Shown: positions 54,215 to 62,772 of the stretch, one piece after another
How positions within the stretch are numbered: position 1 is the stretch's first letter
Layout of the letters: each line of letters begins with the position of its first letter
DNA from: Pelomonas sp. SE-A7
GTDB taxonomy: Bacteria > Pseudomonadota > Gammaproteobacteria > Burkholderiales > Burkholderiaceae_C
Length of the DNA stretch: 64,000 nucleotides
Direction of reading: 5' to 3'
NCBI RefSeq assembly: GCF_030345705.1
Contig: NZ_JAUASW010000001.1
Span: forward strand, 868,001-932,000
The notes under the pieces: model-generated
The model's database searches: none
What the model saw: the letters and a program-made list of their open reading frames with translations, nothing else
What the model was told of the DNA's origin: nothing
Program-made: the position numbers and the translations under genes

Positions 54215-55363
54215 CTAGTGCATGCCCAAGGTCATGGCCGGCCCCGCGGTCGCCCGGGCACGGGCTCGTGCATCGCGCCAGTGCAGCCCCGGCCGCTCGA
54301 CACCGTAGTGCAGCAAGGCGCCGCCGGCCAGGACCGCCGCGCAATAGATCGCGAAGTTCGCCAGGCTGGGCAGCGGCGGCAGCAGGGGCAGCAGCCACTG
54401 CTGGGCCAGGGTCATGGCCATCTTGTGGCTCAGGTAGAGGCTGTAGGAGATGGTGGCTATCCAGCCGACACCCGGAACGGTCCAGCGGCCGAGCAGGCCT
54501 CGCGTATCGCTGGCCGACAGCACCAGGGCGCCGAAGCCCAGCGACAGCAGCGGCCAACCGACGGCATTGGCCGCCAGGCCGGTGCGCTCGCGGAACAGCA
54601 GCAGCGCCAGCGTGAGCAAGATCAGGCCAGCGACCAGTGCCAGGTTGGCCCGCGCTTGCAGCCGCGACCACAGGGCCGGCCTGAACACCCGCAGGCAGGC
54701 CAGCATCACGCCGACCAGCAGGCCGTCCAGCCGCGTCCAGCTGGGGTAATAAAGGTCTTCGATGAACCAGGGCCGCTGCGGTTGAGTCGCGGTGTCGTGC
54801 AGCCAGATGCCGGCGCGCAGAGCGATGCCCAGCAGCACCAGACCGACGAAAAGGGCCACGGTCTTGCGCGCCGAGGGCCTGCGCATCAGCCCCGCCGCCA
54901 GCAGCGGGAACAGCAGGTAGAAATGCTCCTCCACGCACAGCGACCAGGCATGGGAGAAGGCGGCGTTCAGGCCGTAGTCGATCGTCAGGTTCAGCGTGAA
55001 CGTGGCGAACTTCCACCAAGGTTCGATATGGGGTTCCTCACGCAACTGCGGCACCTGGTAGAGCAGCAGCATGACGGCAAAGGCCGGCAGGATGCGCCAG
55101 GCCCGGCGCGCATAGAAGCCGGCAAAGCCCAGCGGCTCGCCACGCGCGAGCGGTTGCAAGAGCTGCGAACCGATCAGGAAGCCGCTGAGCACGAAGAAGA
55201 TGTCCACCCCGGCCCAGCCGAAGCGCGACAGCCATTGCCAGTCGGCATCCAGGCCGCCGACCACGAAGGAATGGAACAGCATCACCCAAAGGATGGCGAT
55301 GCTGCGGAGCAGGTCGAGGCCGGGGAGGCGCTGCGCCGGGTGCTGTGACGGGTGCTGGGACAT
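54215..55363 (-). CDS. Acyltransferase 3 family membrane protein
   Basis: 382 residues, about ten transmembrane helices. The acyltransferase_3/OafA signature is complete: LPGLDLLRSIAILWVMLFHSF near the N-terminus, GWAGVDIFFVLSGFLIG, FYARRAWRILPAF, and SHAWSLCVEEHFYLLFP. It transfers acyl groups such as acetyl to extracellular glycans. It is 43 bases downstream of DUF2798 and shares its direction. Confidence 0.93.
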   Translation of the reverse strand: MSQHPSQHPAQRLPGLDLLRSIAILWVMLFHSFVVGGLDADWQWLSRFGWAGVDIFFVLSGFLIGSQLLQPLARGEPLGFAGFYARRAWRILPAFAVMLLLYQVPQLREEPHIEPWWKFATFTLNLTIDYGLNAAFSHAWSLCVEEHFYLLFPLLAAGLMRRPSARKTVALFVGLVLLGIALRAGIWLHDTATQPQRPWFIEDLYYPSWTRLDGLLVGVMLACLRVFRPALWSRLQARANLALVAGLILLTLALLLFRERTGLAANAVGWPLLSLGFGALVLSASDTRGLLGRWTVPGVGWIATISYSLYLSHKMAMTLAQQWLLPLLPPLPSLANFAIYCAAVLAGGALLHYGVERPGLHWRDARARARATAGPAMTLGMH

Positions 55364-55406
55364 GGGGCGGCATTCTCTCCGCAGCCTGCGCCCTAACTGT
55401 CCCGGC

Positions 55407-55634
55407 TTAGCGCTTCACCGTCAGCCGCTCGACCAGGCGTCGGGTCAGCGGCGCCACCAGCATCACGGCCGGGAAGGCGAACAGCCAGCCGCTGAGCCAG
55501 GCGGAGCTCCAATGGCCGGCGAAATTCGGCCCCAGGCCGAAGGCGCGCCAGGTCGAGATGCCCGACACCAGCAGCGACATCAGGCCGGACAGGATCAGGC
55601 TGAACAGCAAGGGAGCCAATCGGGCGGGCAGCAT
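55407..55634 (-). CDS. Small membrane protein, DUF2798
   Basis: 75 residues with two hydrophobic helices. The pattern PLLFSLILSGLMSLLVSGISTWRAFG ... FAGHWSSAWLSGWLFAFPAVMLVAPLTRRLVERL is the DUF2798 family signature. Function unknown. It follows the flavodoxin gene by 11 bases in the MerR-controlled operon. Confidence 0.88.
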   Translation of the reverse strand: MLPARLAPLLFSLILSGLMSLLVSGISTWRAFGLGPNFAGHWSSAWLSGWLFAFPAVMLVAPLTRRLVERLTVKR

Positions 55635-55645
55635 CGTTTCCTCCG

Positions 55646-56221
55646 TCAGGCCGGCTGGCCGACGCGCCGCAGCGTCTCGGCGAAATTCAGTCCGAACATG
55701 CGCGCGGTCTTGATGTCGCCCGGCGCAAACGAATCGGCCGGAGAAGCATGGCCGGCCTGGGCCATCAGGCCCGACCAGGAACCCAGGCGATTGGCCGCTT
55801 CCTCATAGGCCACGCCGCTGTGCTGCTCGGGCAGGATGGGGTTGCCGACCCACAGCATGCCGTGCTGCATGCAGAAGGTGAACATGGACTGAAGCGTGGA
55901 CTGCTTGTCGCCGGCCGGCAGCGAAGACACGGTGAAGCCCGCCGCCAGCCGGCCTTTCAGCGCCTGCTGGCGCCACAGCCGGCCGGTGGCGTCCATGAAG
56001 CTCTTGAACACGCCCGACACGCCGCCGAGGTAGGTGGGCGAGCCGAGGATGAAGCCGTCGTAGGCCTGCAGATCGTCGGGCCGCGCGATCAGGCTCTCGG
56101 CCTTGATCAGCTCGACCCGGGCATCGCCGGCTTGCTGCGCGCCGAGCTGGACCTGGCGGGCGATGTGCTCGGTGTGGCCGTGGCCGCTGTGATAGATCAC
56201 CGCGAGTTGCTTGGGATTCAT
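55646..56221 (-). CDS. Flavodoxin-fold NAD(P)H-dependent oxidoreductase (WrbA-like)
   Basis: 191 residues. The FMN phosphate loop YHSGHGHTEHIA, the isoalloxazine loop GSPTYLGGVSGVFKSFMDAT and the later SGVAYEEAANRLG fit small WrbA-type quinone reductases. It probably reduces quinones by two electrons and protects from oxidative stress, which agrees with the MerR-type regulation. It sits between DUF2938 and DUF2798 genes in a tight minus-strand run. Confidence 0.9.
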   Translation of the reverse strand: MNPKQLAVIYHSGHGHTEHIARQVQLGAQQAGDARVELIKAESLIARPDDLQAYDGFILGSPTYLGGVSGVFKSFMDATGRLWRQQALKGRLAAGFTVSSLPAGDKQSTLQSMFTFCMQHGMLWVGNPILPEQHSGVAYEEAANRLGSWSGLMAQAGHASPADSFAPGDIKTARMFGLNFAETLRRVGQPA

Positions 56222-56234
56222 GGTGGGACTCCTT

Positions 56235-56753
56235 TCAGGATTGGGGAAACAGGGGCGCGAGCTGCTGAAGGGCCAGCGCCGAGACGAAGAGGCCGAGGCC
56301 GAAGACCGCGTGGTTGGCCAGGCTCTTGAGCCGGTTCTTCCAGGGCGTGGGCGTCTTCGAGGCAGCGAAGCCGGCGCCCATGGCCGGCTGCATCAGGCAG
56401 AACGGCGCGAGCACCGTGGCAACACCAAGGGCAAAAGCCGGCAGCAGCGTGGGCGCGTTCATCCATTGCGGATCGACGGCCCCGGCCAGCAGGACTGCGA
56501 AGACCACGCCCACTGCGTAATGCGTCAGCCAGCCCAGCAGCGCTTCGCCCTGGATAGTCTCAGCCTTTGCAATCGCCGGGTGGTGCACACGGCCGCGCCA
56601 CAAGTGGCCGACCCAGCGGCCTATCAGCGCGAACGGCTGGGTCGCCACGCCGAGCCGGTTCAGGAGCAACAGCCAGAGGTCCAGGACGGCCGTGGCGCCC
56701 AGTCCGATCAGGACGATGCGGATGCCGAAATCCAGGCTGAGTGAATGGGTCAT
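56235..56753 (-). CDS. DUF2938 membrane protein
   Basis: 172 residues, about four transmembrane helices. The DUF2938 layout is recognised in GATAVLDLWLLLLNRLGV, WVGHLWRGRV...LLGWLTHYAVGVVFA and PFCLMQPAMGAGFAASKTP. Function unknown. It is the first gene after the MerR-type promoter, divergent from the MerR gene. Confidence 0.88.
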   Translation of the reverse strand: MTHSLSLDFGIRIVLIGLGATAVLDLWLLLLNRLGVATQPFALIGRWVGHLWRGRVHHPAIAKAETIQGEALLGWLTHYAVGVVFAVLLAGAVDPQWMNAPTLLPAFALGVATVLAPFCLMQPAMGAGFAASKTPTPWKNRLKSLANHAVFGLGLFVSALALQQLAPLFPQS

Positions 56754-56791
56754 CGCGATTCCTCGTTGCGGCCTTCCGGCCCATGAACGAG

Positions 56792-56822
56792 ACTCTAGAA
56801 GTTGAAGTCAACTTCAAGTCAA
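56792..56822 (-). promoter_or_regulatory. MerR-type promoter with 19-bp spacer and 18-bp dyad operator
   Basis: On the minus strand TTGACT (-35, 56822-56817) and TAGAGT (-10, 56797-56792) are separated by 19 bases, the long spacing typical of MerR-activated promoters. Inside is the dyad GAAGTTGA-AG-TCAACTTC (56798-56815). It should drive the DUF2938-flavodoxin-DUF2798 genes and be untwisted by the MerR protein encoded next door. Confidence 0.82.
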
Positions 56823-56833
56823 GAGGTTTCGCG

Positions 56834-57295
56834 ATGGATATTTCTGAAGTCGCCAAGCGGGCCGGCATCGCCGCCTCGGCCCTGCGCTACTACGAGAAGA
56901 AGGGCCTGATCGCCTCGCTGGGCCCCGAGGGCGCGCGCCGGCAGTTCGCTCCGGCCGTGCTCGACCAGTTGGCCCTGATCGCCCTGGGCCAGGCGGCCGG
57001 CCTCTCGCTGGACGAGATCCAGGCCATGCTCGCGCCCGGCGGCGCGCCCAATATCGACCGGCGCCTGCTGGCCAGCAAGGCCGAGGAGATCGAGCAGACC
57101 ATCAGCCATCTGCAGGCCGTGGCCCGCGGCCTGCGCCATGCGGCCGCCTGCCCGGCGCCCAGCCATGCCGAATGTCCGACCTTTAGGCGGCTGCTCAAGG
57201 CGGCGGCCTCCGGAGCGCTGGACCGCCGGCGCGAAGGTCCTGCCGCGATGCCAGCCGCCCGGCCCAGGAAGCCAAACAGCCGGTCGCGCGCCTAG
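56834..57295 (+). CDS. MerR-family transcriptional regulator
   Basis: 153 residues. The winged helix MDISEVAKRAGIAASALRYYEKKGLI is followed by the MerR second wing, a dimerisation helix and a C-terminal pair of cysteines in CPAPSHAECPTFRRLL that may sense redox state or electrophiles. The start at 56834 is preferred over an upstream ATG because the helix begins right there. It is divergent from the DUF2938 operon, whose promoter carries the matching dyad. It converges on the DUF2779 gene with a 4-base overlap. Confidence 0.92.
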   Translation: MDISEVAKRAGIAASALRYYEKKGLIASLGPEGARRQFAPAVLDQLALIALGQAAGLSLDEIQAMLAPGGAPNIDRRLLASKAEEIEQTISHLQAVARGLRHAAACPAPSHAECPTFRRLLKAAASGALDRRREGPAAMPAARPRKPNSRSRA

Positions 57296-59253
57296 GCCGG
57301 CCGGGACGCCTCGGTCCAGGCCTGGACCGCCATCACCATGGCCAGGGTGTCCAGTTCGCAGTAGCGCAGCAAGGCACGCTGGATCGCATCACGCACCGGC
57401 TCTGGCATGGCCTCCTGCTGCAGCCGGGCGTAGGCGATCATGGCCGCGCCGCCCTCCTGCAGGTCGTTGTCCAGGCCGGCATCGAGGCCAGCCATTTCGC
57501 TCGCATCGAGATCGTCGAAGACCCGAGGCAGCAGGTCATAGGGATCCAGCGGTTTGCCATCTTCAGCGGCCACCCACCAGGCCATGGGCTGTTGCAGGTT
57601 CAGGCTGGGCATGGCCGGGCTGCCGTAGACCGGCAGGCCGTAGAAATTGCGCAGCCAGGGGCTGGAGCGCATCAGCGCCGGCAGCACCTTCTTCAGCGAG
57701 CTGCTGCCTCGCGTGCCGGGCGCGTAGAAAAACCGTTGGGCCAGCTCGCACAGGTCGACCATGTTGCGGGGCCCGGCCTCACGGCCATCGTCGTGGGTGA
57801 TGCTCGCGATGAAGGCCATCAGCTCGTCATCGCCCGGCTGCTGCTCTTCCTCGAAGCGGCGGTACAGCGCGTTCAGCACATTGTTTTCGTGATGGCTCCA
57901 GCGCAGCACCGTGCCGGCATTGCCTTCCAGCGTCCGCTGCAAGGCCCGGACAAAGCCGCGGTTCGGATCCTGACCCGGCCGCGCATCGAGAAACTGCGCG
58001 GCATGGACCACCCGGCCTGATGCATCCATCTGGTGGTGGCTGAACTGGAAGGCGGTGACCTCGTAGGGCCGCCGGCCGGCCTGGTAGGGAATGGCCAGCA
58101 TGGCCGTCTCGAAGTCGATGAAGTTGAGCGGATAGCGCCAGCTCGCCATCGCCTGGCGCAGCCCTTCGTGGTCGGTCCACTGGCCATGCTCGCTGCATTG
58201 CATCCATTGCCGCTGCGGCGTGCTCAGGCCGGTCAGTGCGGGCTCGGCCTCGGCATCGGCGCCCAGGTCCTCGGGATGCAATTGCTTGAGCTTGTACAGG
58301 CCCTGCTCCAGCCACTGGGCCTTGCGGCGGCCGTTCCAGAGGTCCAGCACCAAGGGATCGGCGAAGTCTGCATCGCTCCATCCCAGCGCGGCGCGCCAGC
58401 ATTCGTGAAAGCCGCTGCGCGGCTGGCCAGCAGCTGGGGGCTCCGGCCTGCGGAACTCGCAAGTCCCGCAGGCCTGCGAGGGCCGCCCGGGAATCCGGAT
58501 CTCGCCGCGGCCGGCGCGGCCCAGCCTCTGCACCGCTTCGGCGAACGGCAGCTCGGCGTCGCCCACCCGCAAAGTGCCGGCCTGCAGTTCGGCCACCTGG
58601 CTGGACACCGGCACCCGGATCAGCAAGGGCTCGCCCAGTCGCTCGGCGATGCCGGGCGCCAGCTCCACCTGCATCTGCCTGCCTTGGCGCCTCAGCTTGA
58701 AGGCCTGGCCCAGGCCATTCACCGTGGCCCGCGCTTCCTTGTTGGCCAGCATCAGCCAAGGCTGGATCTCGAACCCCGGCAGTGCCAGGCCCGCCACATG
58801 ATGCTGGTAGGCAATGTCGAGCAGGTAGGGCAGCCAGGCCGCCTTGAATCCGGCGCGGGCCGCACGGAAGTCAGCATCGCCGCCCGGCGAATAGCTCTTG
58901 GCCTTGACCTCGATCAGGTCGATCGTCCGGCCCTGCTTGTGCATCAGGTCCACGCGCACCAGCTTGCCTTCATGCGCCAGCGTGGCCTCGTAGATCACGA
59001 CCTCGTCCCGCTGCAGCAGCTCATGGGTCCTGGCCAGCTGCCCCTCGGCATCGCGCTCCTCGACCATCACGCCGCCCGGCAGCATCAGGCAGGCCAGCGC
59101 GCCGACCTGGAAGCCGCCTTCGGCCAGCGCGGCCAGAAAACTGTTGTCTTCACGGCTGTTGAAGTACTCGGGATCGCCGGTGTAGTGCAGCTTGGTGCCG
59201 CATTCGGTCGCCAGCTTGAAGCGGCTCTTGGTCAGGTAGCGGTGGACAGCCAT
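57292..59253 (-). CDS. DUF2779 protein: Cas4-like nuclease fused to a DnaQ-like exonuclease
   Basis: 653 residues. The N-terminal half looks like a PD-(D/E)XK nuclease with an iron-sulfur cysteine set: KSRFKLATECGTKLHY (Cys18), the metal-binding LIEVKAKSY (E-x-K), and ACGTCEFRRP...HECW. The C-terminal half is an RNase H-fold exonuclease: NFIDFETAM (DEDD motif I), HHENNVLNAL and the closing RYCELDTLAM. This two-nuclease layout is the DUF2779 family, whose role is unknown but which occurs in repair and defence settings. Full length and apparently intact. Confidence 0.82.
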   Translation of the reverse strand: MAVHRYLTKSRFKLATECGTKLHYTGDPEYFNSREDNSFLAALAEGGFQVGALACLMLPGGVMVEERDAEGQLARTHELLQRDEVVIYEATLAHEGKLVRVDLMHKQGRTIDLIEVKAKSYSPGGDADFRAARAGFKAAWLPYLLDIAYQHHVAGLALPGFEIQPWLMLANKEARATVNGLGQAFKLRRQGRQMQVELAPGIAERLGEPLLIRVPVSSQVAELQAGTLRVGDAELPFAEAVQRLGRAGRGEIRIPGRPSQACGTCEFRRPEPPAAGQPRSGFHECWRAALGWSDADFADPLVLDLWNGRRKAQWLEQGLYKLKQLHPEDLGADAEAEPALTGLSTPQRQWMQCSEHGQWTDHEGLRQAMASWRYPLNFIDFETAMLAIPYQAGRRPYEVTAFQFSHHQMDASGRVVHAAQFLDARPGQDPNRGFVRALQRTLEGNAGTVLRWSHHENNVLNALYRRFEEEQQPGDDELMAFIASITHDDGREAGPRNMVDLCELAQRFFYAPGTRGSSSLKKVLPALMRSSPWLRNFYGLPVYGSPAMPSLNLQQPMAWWVAAEDGKPLDPYDLLPRVFDDLDASEMAGLDAGLDNDLQEGGAAMIAYARLQQEAMPEPVRDAIQRALLRYCELDTLAMVMAVQAWTEASRPA

Positions 59254-59372
59254 GCAGTGAGCCTCCGTTCCGATGCAGGAATGAGCGGCATCCTAGGGCC
59301 TTCGCTGCCCGCGTCAGGCAAGTCCGACGACGAGACCCGGCTGCGACCCATCTCGTCGCAGGCCGGTCCAGC

Positions 59373-61133
59373 ATGCCGTCCATGCACGCCCAAGGCCACT
59401 CCGACCTCGGTCCAGGATCGCTTCCACCGCTGAGCCTGGCCTCGGTCTCGGCCGAATCACTGCAGGACTGGTTGACGCGCCTGCCGACGAGCTGGCAGAC
59501 CACCGCCCTCGAACTGCTGAGCCCGGCCTGGGCGCAGCCGGTCGCCCAGCTGTGCGGCGCCGGGCCGCTGCGAGCCTGGGCGCTGGCCGAAGCTCCTGGC
59601 GAGACGCCGCAAGTCCTGCCCACCGGCCCCTATCTCGATGCCTGCGGTGCGCTGCGCCTGCCGCGGACCCATGGCCGTCGCAACGACGACGTCGCCGATA
59701 TCGCCGAGCTGTGCAGCTACCTGGTCGCCTGGGTGCAGCGGCGCTGCACCCAATGGTCGTGGCAGATGCAGGCGCGGCGGCTGCCGCAAAACCTGCGCAC
59801 CGCACTGATGAACTTCATCGTGCCGGCCGAATGGCGGCTGCGCGACGCGATGGCGCTGCAAATCTGGCAGGGATCGCTGCAAGGCGAGCTGGTGGCCATG
59901 GGCGTCAACCAGGCGCCGCATCCGCTGCTGCCGCCGCTGCTGCGCTGGATCCTGGCGCCACGGCAACAGGCCGCCGCCCTCGCCCGCCGCGAATTGATGC
60001 GCAGAGCCGGGGGCGCCATAGCCCTGATGTTCGCCTGCCTCCCGGTCGCCGGACCACGGCGCCTGGCCCAGCTGCGCTGGCTCGCCCGGCTCGCCAGGCC
60101 CGAGGCCTCCTCCCCGCTGCCGATGCGGCGCCTGGTCCGCACCCTGGCCGAGGCCAGCCTGCTGCCGGCCTGGGCCGTGCGACGCATAGCCGGGCTCAGC
60201 TGCCAGGAGGTGACGAGGCGCCCCTACGAAGCCTATGCCGACCTCTACCGCCTATGCCGCCAACTGCCCGCCGCGGCCTGGCCCTGCGGAGGTGCGGCAC
60301 TCGAAGCCGCCTTCCGTTGCCTGGCCCGGCTCGACATGCTGCTGTCCTTCGGCCAAGCCCCTTCGCAGCAATGCGATGACTCGCGCCTGCCGGTCGCTGT
60401 CCGGCGCTGGCTGCTGCGTGAGTTGCGTCTTCGCTACCGCGGCGACTGGGAGGCCCTGGCCTGCGCGCTGGAAGGCGGCGAGCCACGCTACCTGCTGCTG
60501 ACGCGGGTGCTGCCACGCCTCAACGGCCATTGGCGACGCAGCCATGACGACGACATCTGGCCCGGCCATCCCATTCACGAGCCCTGGCGGGCGGCTTCCC
60601 CCGAATGGTGGATGGAGCGGCTGCAGCGCTGGCATGCCCTGCAACAGCAACCCCGACGCAGCGGACGGGCGGCCTGGGCCTTGCACTGGTCACCGCTGTT
60701 CGAAACCAGCCAGACCTTTGGCGAGCGCGAGCTGCGCTGCCTCTCCACGGCCGAGGAAGTTAGGGCGGCCCTGGCCTACTTCGGCAGGCATGACCTGACC
60801 CCACGCCTTGGCGACAGCCTGATCGGCCGGCTGCAGTGGCTGCTTCTGTATCCGCCCGGCCAGCGCGAACCCTGCTCGCTGGCCCTGCTCGAGGCCGACT
60901 ATTTCAGCGGCAGGCTCTGGGTCGACGCCAGCTTGCACGGCCCCCTGCATGGCGGCCCGCCTTCCGAGGCCTGCCGCCAGGCCATCCAGGCGCTGATCGC
61001 CCACTGGTCCGACCGCCACTGGGGCGCCCTGGCACGCGTCGAGGCCGAGGCCGTGCTGGCCGAAGACGAGGAACTGCAGTGTGCGGTGGATTTGGCACGG
61101 GTGCGGAGTTGGATGCGGGTGGTGCGGGCTTAG
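59373..61133 (+). CDS. Hypothetical protein, 586 residues, unknown
   Basis: No domain is recognised. The protein is soluble, rich in Arg, Leu, Ala and Trp, with no signal peptide and no obvious catalytic motif; a helical repeat is suggested by regular segments such as RRLAQLRWLARLARPE and RRLVRTLAEASLLPAWAV. It reads cleanly for 586 codons in the genome's codon style, so it is likely real. Possible starts are 59373 and 59385. It is divergent from the DUF2779 gene (119-base spacer) and 50 bases upstream of the PD-(D/E)XK gene on the same strand. Confidence 0.7.
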   Translation: MPSMHAQGHSDLGPGSLPPLSLASVSAESLQDWLTRLPTSWQTTALELLSPAWAQPVAQLCGAGPLRAWALAEAPGETPQVLPTGPYLDACGALRLPRTHGRRNDDVADIAELCSYLVAWVQRRCTQWSWQMQARRLPQNLRTALMNFIVPAEWRLRDAMALQIWQGSLQGELVAMGVNQAPHPLLPPLLRWILAPRQQAAALARRELMRRAGGAIALMFACLPVAGPRRLAQLRWLARLARPEASSPLPMRRLVRTLAEASLLPAWAVRRIAGLSCQEVTRRPYEAYADLYRLCRQLPAAAWPCGGAALEAAFRCLARLDMLLSFGQAPSQQCDDSRLPVAVRRWLLRELRLRYRGDWEALACALEGGEPRYLLLTRVLPRLNGHWRRSHDDDIWPGHPIHEPWRAASPEWWMERLQRWHALQQQPRRSGRAAWALHWSPLFETSQTFGERELRCLSTAEEVRAALAYFGRHDLTPRLGDSLIGRLQWLLLYPPGQREPCSLALLEADYFSGRLWVDASLHGPLHGGPPSEACRQAIQALIAHWSDRHWGALARVEAEAVLAEDEELQCAVDLARVRSWMRVVRA

Positions 61134-61183
61134 GGCGCTAGGCTGTGCATCGCTGACCGAAGACCTGTACCGCAAGGCACGAC

Positions 61184-62746
61184 ATGACAGAAACAAGCAA
61201 CAGCCTGTCCAAGATCTGCAAGCCCACCTTGGATGAGCTCGCCAGCTCGCCGACCTTTTCGATGTCGAGAGGTGCCAAGGAGCTTTTCCATACCAATTTC
61301 ATTGCCTTCGTTCTCGAACTTCCGCCTGCGCAGCGGACCGCAGAACTACAAGCCGCAAGAACCCGCTTGCTGGCGCGGCTGTTCGGGCCGAACCCGCCCG
61401 ACGAGGTTTGGGTCTGGCGTGAGCATTCGAATCTCGACCTGGTGATACTCGCCGCGCCCGGCGTGGACAAACCGGACGGCGCGGTCATGAAGCTGATGGA
61501 CGGCACCCTGCTCACCGCCTACAAGACCAAAGGCGATCGACTCGCTAGCCAGGCCGGTCGCGCCCCGCTGGTGATCATCGAGGCCAAATTCAAGTCGCTG
61601 CCGACAGCGGAGCAGCTGCGCGGCTATGACAAGAAGCTGCGCAAGGGCATCGATCTTGAATTGGACGAAATCCGTGTCGACAGTGAGACCTACCCGGGTG
61701 ACCTGCGGCTGACCAAGTTTCATGTCCAACTCAGTGGCGACCCGACGACCCACAGCAAGGATGCTCCCTACGCGCTCCTCCGGGCCTACGGCACGAAAGG
61801 CGATGACGCGGGTCAGCGGACGTTCGCAGCCGCCCACTGCAATATCAAGCGGATCCTGCTGGCTCCGAGCCATGGCGAGACGGCAGTCCCGGACACAGAC
61901 TGGGATCTGCTCCCATGGAGCGAGTTGGTCGCTGCTCTGAAGATTCAGGAAGCGGTACTGCCAGGCCCTGGTGACCGCGGTCTGGTTCTGGCCAAGCGAT
62001 TGACGCCCTGTCTGGTACAGGAGTACTGCCAATCGACCGAGCGGCTGCTGGCTTTGCGAGACAGGGTGGTCGATCGAATGAACCGCTTCTTCAGCCCAGA
62101 TGGCGAATGCCTGTCTGCGCTGTGTGATGACCTCAGCCTCGGCTTCCATGCATACAGACTTCACGACCTGGTCGGCAAGCTGGGATTCAGCTTGCTCTCG
62201 CAGCGTCTGTTCGACGAAGCAAACCGTGAACTCAAACAGCAGATTGCCCATTTAAGAACAAATGGTTGGACACTCGTGCACCAGGCCTTCATGACTCGAG
62301 CGAAGCCCGGCCTCAACATCGAATTCATTTCCACGACCGATGAAGAAGCAGACCTGGACTCGCCCAAGACTCAGGTGTTGCGCGTCGGCGTTCAGGTTCA
62401 GGAGTGCGTCTACCGGCATTTCGTCAGTGTCCTCAAGCCGCTGAAGCATCCAGAACCTCTGGCAGCTGTCGTCGAGCTGCTCGGTAGACGCGAGGACGAA
62501 ATGCCGTCCGAGTGGTGGCAAGTGCGCGCCCTAGACAAGCCGGCGGATGAGCAAGGCGAGGCCAGCCTTGAGCCTGCAAGGGCTGGCAAGTTCGACGATA
62601 AGGCCTTCCTGTACACGCACAGGGATGCACACGATCTCAGCTACGAGCGATTGCGTGCGGCGATCCTAGACAGCCTTATGCAAGCCATTGGACTGCTTCA
62701 ACCGGAGACGAAGTTCCGCGAGCAAGCCATCGCCTTGCTCAACTAG
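61184..62746 (+). CDS. PD-(D/E)XK nuclease-superfamily protein
   Basis: 520 residues. The N-terminal third shows the nuclease core seen in PDDEXK_4-like proteins: KELFHTNFIAFVLELP, the acidic HSNLDLVILAAP, and PLVIIEAKFKSLPTAEQLRGYD with E-x-K and the following glutamine helix. The C-terminal 300 residues are unassigned. Base composition is visibly lower in G+C than neighbours (about 45% in the stretch 62221-62280), a sign of recent acquisition. It sits 26 bases before a WYL regulator. A defence or restriction-like role is possible but not shown. Confidence 0.78.
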   Translation: MTETSNSLSKICKPTLDELASSPTFSMSRGAKELFHTNFIAFVLELPPAQRTAELQAARTRLLARLFGPNPPDEVWVWREHSNLDLVILAAPGVDKPDGAVMKLMDGTLLTAYKTKGDRLASQAGRAPLVIIEAKFKSLPTAEQLRGYDKKLRKGIDLELDEIRVDSETYPGDLRLTKFHVQLSGDPTTHSKDAPYALLRAYGTKGDDAGQRTFAAAHCNIKRILLAPSHGETAVPDTDWDLLPWSELVAALKIQEAVLPGPGDRGLVLAKRLTPCLVQEYCQSTERLLALRDRVVDRMNRFFSPDGECLSALCDDLSLGFHAYRLHDLVGKLGFSLLSQRLFDEANRELKQQIAHLRTNGWTLVHQAFMTRAKPGLNIEFISTTDEEADLDSPKTQVLRVGVQVQECVYRHFVSVLKPLKHPEPLAAVVELLGRREDEMPSEWWQVRALDKPADEQGEASLEPARAGKFDDKAFLYTHRDAHDLSYERLRAAILDSLMQAIGLLQPETKFREQAIALLN

Positions 62747-62772
62747 CCTGATTCGACGCCCTGCTCAGACCC

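Noticed and set aside
57292..59253. Cas4 of a CRISPR-Cas locus
   Set aside because: No repeat array or cas genes are present; the protein is the DUF2779 layout with a fused exonuclease.
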